Assembly: GCA_938082955.1 (NCBI GenBank)
Contig: CALKDE010000041.1
Location: 1 to 9,295, forward strand
DNA from: an uncultured Pseudomonadales bacterium
Lineage (GTDB): Bacteria; Pseudomonadota; Gammaproteobacteria; Pseudomonadales; Pseudohongiellaceae
Length of the DNA: 9,295 nucleotides
Direction of reading: 5' to 3'
Under the pieces are notes generated by a model. That model was not told where the DNA came from. It saw nothing but the letters and a program-made list of their open reading frames with translations, and did no database searches. Below, piece after piece: positions 5,674-9,295 of the stretch (position 1 is its first letter; each line of letters begins with the position of its first letter). The position numbers and the translations under genes are program-made.

Positions 5674-7152
5674 ATGTCCTTTAGAGATTTGCGTGACTTC
5701 ATAAAGCTTCTTGAAAAAGAGGGTGAGCTCAAGCGAATCCAGACAGAAGTTGATCCTTATCTAGAAGTTACCGAGATAAGCGATCGTACGCTGCGCAGCA
5801 ATGGTCCTGCCCTACTGTTTGAAAACCTCAAAGGCTCGAAGATCCCGATGCTTACCAATTTATTTGGTAACACGCGACGCATCGCTCTAGCCATGGGTCA
5901 GGAAAATATAGAGGGTCTTAGAGATGTAGGCAAATTGTTGGCCTTCCTTAAAGAGCCCGAGCCACCTAAGGGGTGGAAAGACCTCTGGCAAACACTACCT
6001 AGTTACAAGAGCGTGCTGAACATGCCAGCTAATGTTCGCAAGTCTGCACCTTGTCAGGAGGTAATCATTGAAGGCGATGCCATCGACCTAAACCTTCTAC
6101 CTATCCAGACTTGCTGGCCCGGAGATGTGGCACCTCTCATTACGTGGCCGCTGGTTATAACTAAGGGCCCCGAGAAAGAACGACAGAACCTTGGCATCTA
6201 CCGCATGCAGTTGGCGGGCCCCAATAAACTTATTATGCGCTGGCTCTCGCATCGTGGCGGCGCACTCGATTTTCGCGAATGGCAGCAAGCACATCCGGGC
6301 GAACCATTCCCCATCTCCATCGCTATCGGCGCTGATCCTGCGACTATCTTAGCAACTGTTACTCCAGTGCCCGACACCTTGTCTGAGTATGCCTTTGCAG
6401 GCTTACTGCGCGGCAGCAAGACCGATGTAGTTAAGTCGCGAACCAATGATTTGCAGGTGCCCGCCAGTGCAGAGTTCGTCTTAGAGGGTGTCATCGAACC
6501 TGGCGAAATGGCCGACGAGGGCCCGTATGGTGACCACACTGGCTACTATAACGAGGTCGAAAAATTTCCGGTTTTCACGGTAACGTGTCTCACCCATCGC
6601 AAAGATCCAATCTATCACAGCACCTATACGGGCCGACCGCCAGACGAACCGGCGATGCTCGGCGTCGCATTGAACGAAGTCTTCGTGCCGCTTCTACAAA
6701 AACAATTTCCAGAGATCGTCGATTTTTATCTGCCTCCTGAAGGGTGCTCCTACCGACTTGCGGTAGTTAGCATAAAGAAACAATACCCCGGTCACGCCAA
6801 ACGAGTGATGATGGGCGTGTGGTCGTTCCTACGTCAGTTCATGTATACCAAGTTTGTTATCGTGGTGGATGATGACGTAAACATTCGAAACTGGGATGAT
6901 GTCATCTGGGCAGTGACTACCCGCATGGATCCCATTCGCGATACGGTGCTCATTGATAACACACCGATCGACTACTTAGATTTTGCATCTCCGGTATCAG
7001 GTCTTGGTTCGAAGATGGGCATGGATGCAACGAACAAGATAGAAGGCGAAACAACACGTAAATGGGGGGGCACTATTGCCATGAGCGATGAGGTGAAAGC
7101 TCGAGTCGATCAAATGTGGCAAGAACTGGGCATCGACTGCAAAGAGGGTTAA
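5674..7152 (+). CDS. ubiD: 4-hydroxy-3-polyprenylbenzoate decarboxylase
   Basis: Decarboxylates 3-polyprenyl-4-hydroxybenzoate in ubiquinone synthesis, using the prenylated flavin (prFMN) cofactor made by UbiX, which is not in this window. The 492 residues match the family length and align with E. coli UbiD nearly throughout with an offset of three. Metal ligands correspond to N172 (ERQNLGIYRMQ) and E238 (TLSEYAFAGLLRG). The cofactor region includes SHRGGALD at 192-199. The catalytic acid corresponds to D287 in EGPYGDHTGYYNE. The C-terminal motif PVSGLGSKMGMDATNK is conserved. The ATG at 5674 gives the usual MSFRDLRDFI opening; no clear Shine-Dalgarno is seen, which suggests coupling to rho translation or a weak site. 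The gene is probably cotranscribed with rho, a neighbour relation also seen in pseudomonads. Confidence 0.97.
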   Translation: MSFRDLRDFIKLLEKEGELKRIQTEVDPYLEVTEISDRTLRSNGPALLFENLKGSKIPMLTNLFGNTRRIALAMGQENIEGLRDVGKLLAFLKEPEPPKGWKDLWQTLPSYKSVLNMPANVRKSAPCQEVIIEGDAIDLNLLPIQTCWPGDVAPLITWPLVITKGPEKERQNLGIYRMQLAGPNKLIMRWLSHRGGALDFREWQQAHPGEPFPISIAIGADPATILATVTPVPDTLSEYAFAGLLRGSKTDVVKSRTNDLQVPASAEFVLEGVIEPGEMADEGPYGDHTGYYNEVEKFPVFTVTCLTHRKDPIYHSTYTGRPPDEPAMLGVALNEVFVPLLQKQFPEIVDFYLPPEGCSYRLAVVSIKKQYPGHAKRVMMGVWSFLRQFMYTKFVIVVDDDVNIRNWDDVIWAVTTRMDPIRDTVLIDNTPIDYLDFASPVSGLGSKMGMDATNKIEGETTRKWGGTIAMSDEVKARVDQMWQELGIDCKEG

Positions 7153-7181
7153 CTTTACTATTCCAAATCCATTGTCCTAGG

Positions 7182-7198
7182 TATAAACCGTCAGGAAG
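7182..7198 (+). promoter_or_regulatory. Possible -10 box and Shine-Dalgarno of the META protein gene
   Basis: TATAAA (7182-7187) could be a -10 box, but no -35 is convincing and a start near 7194 would leave almost no leader. AGGAAG (7193-7198) is a good Shine-Dalgarno eight bases before the ATG at 7207. Readthrough from ubiD may drive the gene instead. Confidence 0.3.
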
Positions 7199-7206
7199 CT
7201 TGAACC

Positions 7207-7647
7207 ATGAAAAAGACACTGTCACTGCGCCTAGTATTAGGCACTTTATTAATTTTCGCTCTATCTTCTTCCCAGTCCAGCTTTGCCAAGGAGGAAGACA
7301 CCGCCCTGGAAGGCACGAATTGGCAATTGCAGAATATGAAGGTGTTGGGTGGCTTCCTGTTCACACCGGAGGACCCAAGTCTTTACCGCCTAAATTTTCG
7401 AACCGAAAATAGGCTCACTGGCACATCAGACTGCAACACTATTTCCGGTTACTATTTCCAAGAAAGTACCGGCTTTCGTTTCGAGCCTTTCGTCACCACG
7501 CGCAAACTCTGCTCGCCGGGGTCGCTTCATAACAACCTAGTCTTGATTCTGAAAGATGTAAACGCGATCGAGTTTCGCGGCGGGAAGATGTACATGACGA
7601 ATGGGGAGGATGGAGTCGAATTGGAATTCGAGGCACGTGGATTCTAA
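7207..7647 (+). CDS. Secreted META-domain (HslJ-like) protein
   Basis: 146 residues. An N-terminal signal peptide (positive KK start, hydrophobic 8-19, cleavage likely after SFA at 27) sends it to the periplasm; there is no lipobox cysteine. The mature part is one META (DUF306/HslJ) domain: L-E-G-T-N-W at 34-39, then Y-x-L-x-F-x-T-E-N-R-L-x-G at 60-72, the S-x-C-N core with C76, and a T-x-x-L-C segment with C102. The two cysteines may form a disulfide. HslJ in E. coli is a heat-inducible envelope protein linked to novobiocin resistance, but most family members have no known job, so no function is assigned. It follows ubiD by 54 bases on the same strand and ends 35 bases from the convergent end of hemY. 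The start is supported by a good Shine-Dalgarno and the signal peptide. Confidence 0.85.
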   Translation: MKKTLSLRLVLGTLLIFALSSSQSSFAKEEDTALEGTNWQLQNMKVLGGFLFTPEDPSLYRLNFRTENRLTGTSDCNTISGYYFQESTGFRFEPFVTTRKLCSPGSLHNNLVLILKDVNAIEFRGGKMYMTNGEDGVELEFEARGF

Positions 7648-7680
7648 TTCGAATCTAACGCATAGATCTTCCTTAATATT

Positions 7681-7699
7681 ACCTAGGCGTTGCCTAGGT
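7681..7699. terminator. Short inverted repeat at the convergent META gene/hemY junction
   Basis: ACCTAGGC (7681-7688) and GCCTAGGT (7692-7699) form a perfect 8-base-pair stem with a GTT loop. The repeat is made from the last codons and the stop codon of hemY (Leu-Gly-Asn-Ala-stop). Only CTTTC follows on the plus strand and no T-run follows on the minus strand, so a bidirectional terminator is plausible but not proven. Confidence 0.4.
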
Positions 7700-8939
7700 C
7701 TTTCGGCATTGGAAGGCTGGGTAGTTCGCCTCCAATTCCTTGTACAAACTTCGCTTGATGTTCATCGGCGAGCTGCTCTTCGCCAAGGCACTTCAATAAT
7801 CGCGCGAGCTCGCCGTGAGCTTCAGCTTGAGGCGCGACTTCAATACTGGTGTCGAAGTATTCTCTGGCCTTTCCCCAAAGTTCGTTGCGCATCGCTAATC
7901 GTCCCAATGTAACTAATAGGCTAGCGTTGCCTGGCCTGCCCTGAATCCAACTCTCTGCTATTATCAATTGCCGATGAGGAGTGCCAAAGTCCAGCTCGCC
8001 GTAGCGCTTAATGAGCTCATCGCTCCAGTTTTTATTCAGAGCAACTTCTATAGCCTTGCCTGCCTGTTCTTTCTGATCGAGCTTAAAAAGTATCTCGACA
8101 TAGTGTTTAACGATCCTCTCATCCTGCTTGTAGAACGCGGGGCCTTTCTTCCAAGCCTTTTCTAGCTGCGCGCCAAGCTCCGCATTGCTGAAATCCACTC
8201 TTTGGTTGCTTGTCCAGTATAAGTTTTCCATGAAGATTCGAACCCTTATTAGCCCGGCCTCTTCGTTATCGATTACGTTGTTCTTCTCCAGGGCCGGCAA
8301 CAATTTTTCTAGTTGCTCCCAATCGTCGAGCTTCAGATAGACTTCTTTCAAAAGTTTTAGCAGGGACGCATCGTTCAGTGAGCTGGTTTTCATCTGCTGT
8401 AATACAGCCACGCACTGTTCCAGCTGATTGGACTTGAATAGGAGTTGCGCCTTCAGCGAGTTGATAGTGGAACGTGCCGCAGGGTATTTTTCCTCGGCAG
8501 TCTCCAAACAATTCATCCATGCCTCTTTATTTTCCTGCTGATGCGCCGCATAGGCCGCGGCGAGATAATTAACGACACTCGCATCGGAATCCTTCATGCC
8601 TTTCTTAAGCAAGTTGTAGCTTGACTCCCAGCTTCCTCGAGTGAAATACAGCAGACCCTCAATCGTCTTGCTTCTACTATTTGCCCGCAGGTTTTCTTTG
8701 TAATTTCTCCCAAAACGAATAAGGTGCCAGGGATTAATCCAGCGAAGCACGATAAGAATAAGTTTAATGACAACATAGAGAACGATAAAGGCGACGAGCA
8801 GGGCAAACAAACTGGTCTCAAAAGTAGTACTACCAAAAGCAATTAACAGGTAGCCAGGGTCGCCAGGAAATCCAAGATTGAGACTGACCAGAAGCGCCAG
8901 AACGATTGAGAGAAGACTAAAGAGGTATAACTTGATCAT
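7683..8939 (-). CDS. hemY: HemY, membrane-anchored TPR protein of the heme operon
   Basis: 418 residues, about the usual proteobacterial HemY length. This is the TPR protein, not the protoporphyrinogen oxidase of Bacillus that shares the name. A membrane helix at about 1-22 is followed by the family hallmark D27-P-G-Y30 with LLIAFGSTTFETSLF, then a second helix at about 43-66. Residues from about 90 to 400 are helical TPR-like repeats (for example GSWESSYNLLKKG and NYLAAAYAAHQQ) expected to face the cytoplasm and bind partner proteins. The exact role is unknown; it is thought to assist late steps or organisation of heme synthesis. It begins only eight bases after the hemX stop, without a good Shine-Dalgarno, so translational coupling in an operon is likely. 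Confidence 0.92.
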   Translation of the reverse strand: MIKLYLFSLLSIVLALLVSLNLGFPGDPGYLLIAFGSTTFETSLFALLVAFIVLYVVIKLILIVLRWINPWHLIRFGRNYKENLRANSRSKTIEGLLYFTRGSWESSYNLLKKGMKDSDASVVNYLAAAYAAHQQENKEAWMNCLETAEEKYPAARSTINSLKAQLLFKSNQLEQCVAVLQQMKTSSLNDASLLKLLKEVYLKLDDWEQLEKLLPALEKNNVIDNEEAGLIRVRIFMENLYWTSNQRVDFSNAELGAQLEKAWKKGPAFYKQDERIVKHYVEILFKLDQKEQAGKAIEVALNKNWSDELIKRYGELDFGTPHRQLIIAESWIQGRPGNASLLVTLGRLAMRNELWGKAREYFDTSIEVAPQAEAHGELARLLKCLGEEQLADEHQAKFVQGIGGELPSLPMPKDLGNA

Positions 8940-8947
8940 AGACTAAT

Positions 8948-9295
8948 CTATCGCTGGCTTGCTGCGAGCTGATTGATTAGTGCCAGGGATTGACTTAAGG
9001 CGGGCAGCACAGGATTGATGTCGATTGCGCGAAGTTGATTTATCTCACCCGTCAAAGTTTGCCCTTGCAGTGAATCGGTAACGGCATAGCGTTGAAACCA
9101 ATCCTGACTCTTTGCCATAGCTTGCTGATACAAGCTGTTGTCGCGCATCAACAAAGCGAGCTGTGCCTGCTCGAGCATAAGCCGTAAGTTCTGCTTAATG
9201 AGATCATCCTGTCCGAGAGCCAACATGGCTTGCGGCGTTTCTTCCCATTCGCGCCAGACAAATATGGAACCTAGAAACTCGAAACTGGAATCTAA
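8948..9295 (-). CDS. hemX: HemX, C-terminal part (continues past the right edge)
   Basis: 115 codons are open from the right edge to TAG at 8948-8950. The segment LIKQNLRLMLEQAQLALL is the recognisable HemX (uroporphyrinogen III C-methyltransferase-like) core, followed by the usual helical C-terminus. An internal ATG at 9226 is not the start, because the frame continues to the edge with HemX-like residues (FEFLGSIFVWREWEE). The N-terminal membrane helix and coiled coil of the family would be outside the window. HemX is encoded before HemY in the common hemC-hemD-hemX-hemY operon, so hemD and hemC are expected farther right. Despite the annotation, this family is not shown to be a methyltransferase; its role is unclear. 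Confidence 0.88.
   Translation of the reverse strand, partial: LDSSFEFLGSIFVWREWEETPQAMLALGQDDLIKQNLRLMLEQAQLALLMRDNSLYQQAMAKSQDWFQRYAVTDSLQGQTLTGEINQLRAIDINPVLPALSQSLALINQLAASQR

Overview
The window looks like ordinary chromosomal DNA of a gammaproteobacterium. Rho, UbiD, HemB and TrxA are all close to the versions I recall from Escherichia coli and Pseudomonas. HemX/HemY and ubiquinone-type UbiD fit that group, and a hemB, trxA, rho, ubiD neighbourhood is known from pseudomonads. The genus cannot be named from this piece. There is no RNA gene, CRISPR array, insertion sequence or phage gene, and I find no clear undescribed system.

Layout. Positions 1-2065 (minus) hold most of a two-part membrane flavoprotein: an N-terminal TVP38/DedA-type membrane domain fused to a mercuric-reductase-like pyridine nucleotide-disulfide oxidoreductase, cut at the left edge. 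A divergent intergenic region of about 185 bases with overlapping promoter candidates separates it from hemB (2251-3261, plus). trxA follows (3429-3755) and ends in a strong hairpin. Next comes an AT-rich, gene-free stretch of about 600 bases, much of it rich in C and very poor in G on the plus strand. It leads into rho (4361-5620) and is the most interesting non-coding part: it has the base composition of a Rho-loading (rut) region and probably carries autogenous control of rho. ubiD (5674-7152) follows rho closely and is probably cotranscribed with it. A small secreted META/HslJ-type protein (7207-7647) then meets hemY (7683-8939, minus) convergently, and hemX (8948 to beyond the right edge, minus) lies upstream of hemY in the same operon.

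How the genes fit together. HemB makes porphobilinogen at the start of tetrapyrrole synthesis. HemX and HemY are membrane-associated proteins of the heme operon, usually behind hemC and hemD, which would lie beyond the right edge. UbiD serves ubiquinone synthesis, and TrxA and the flavoprotein are redox proteins. The window is therefore mostly respiratory cofactor and redox housekeeping, with the transcription terminator Rho in the middle.
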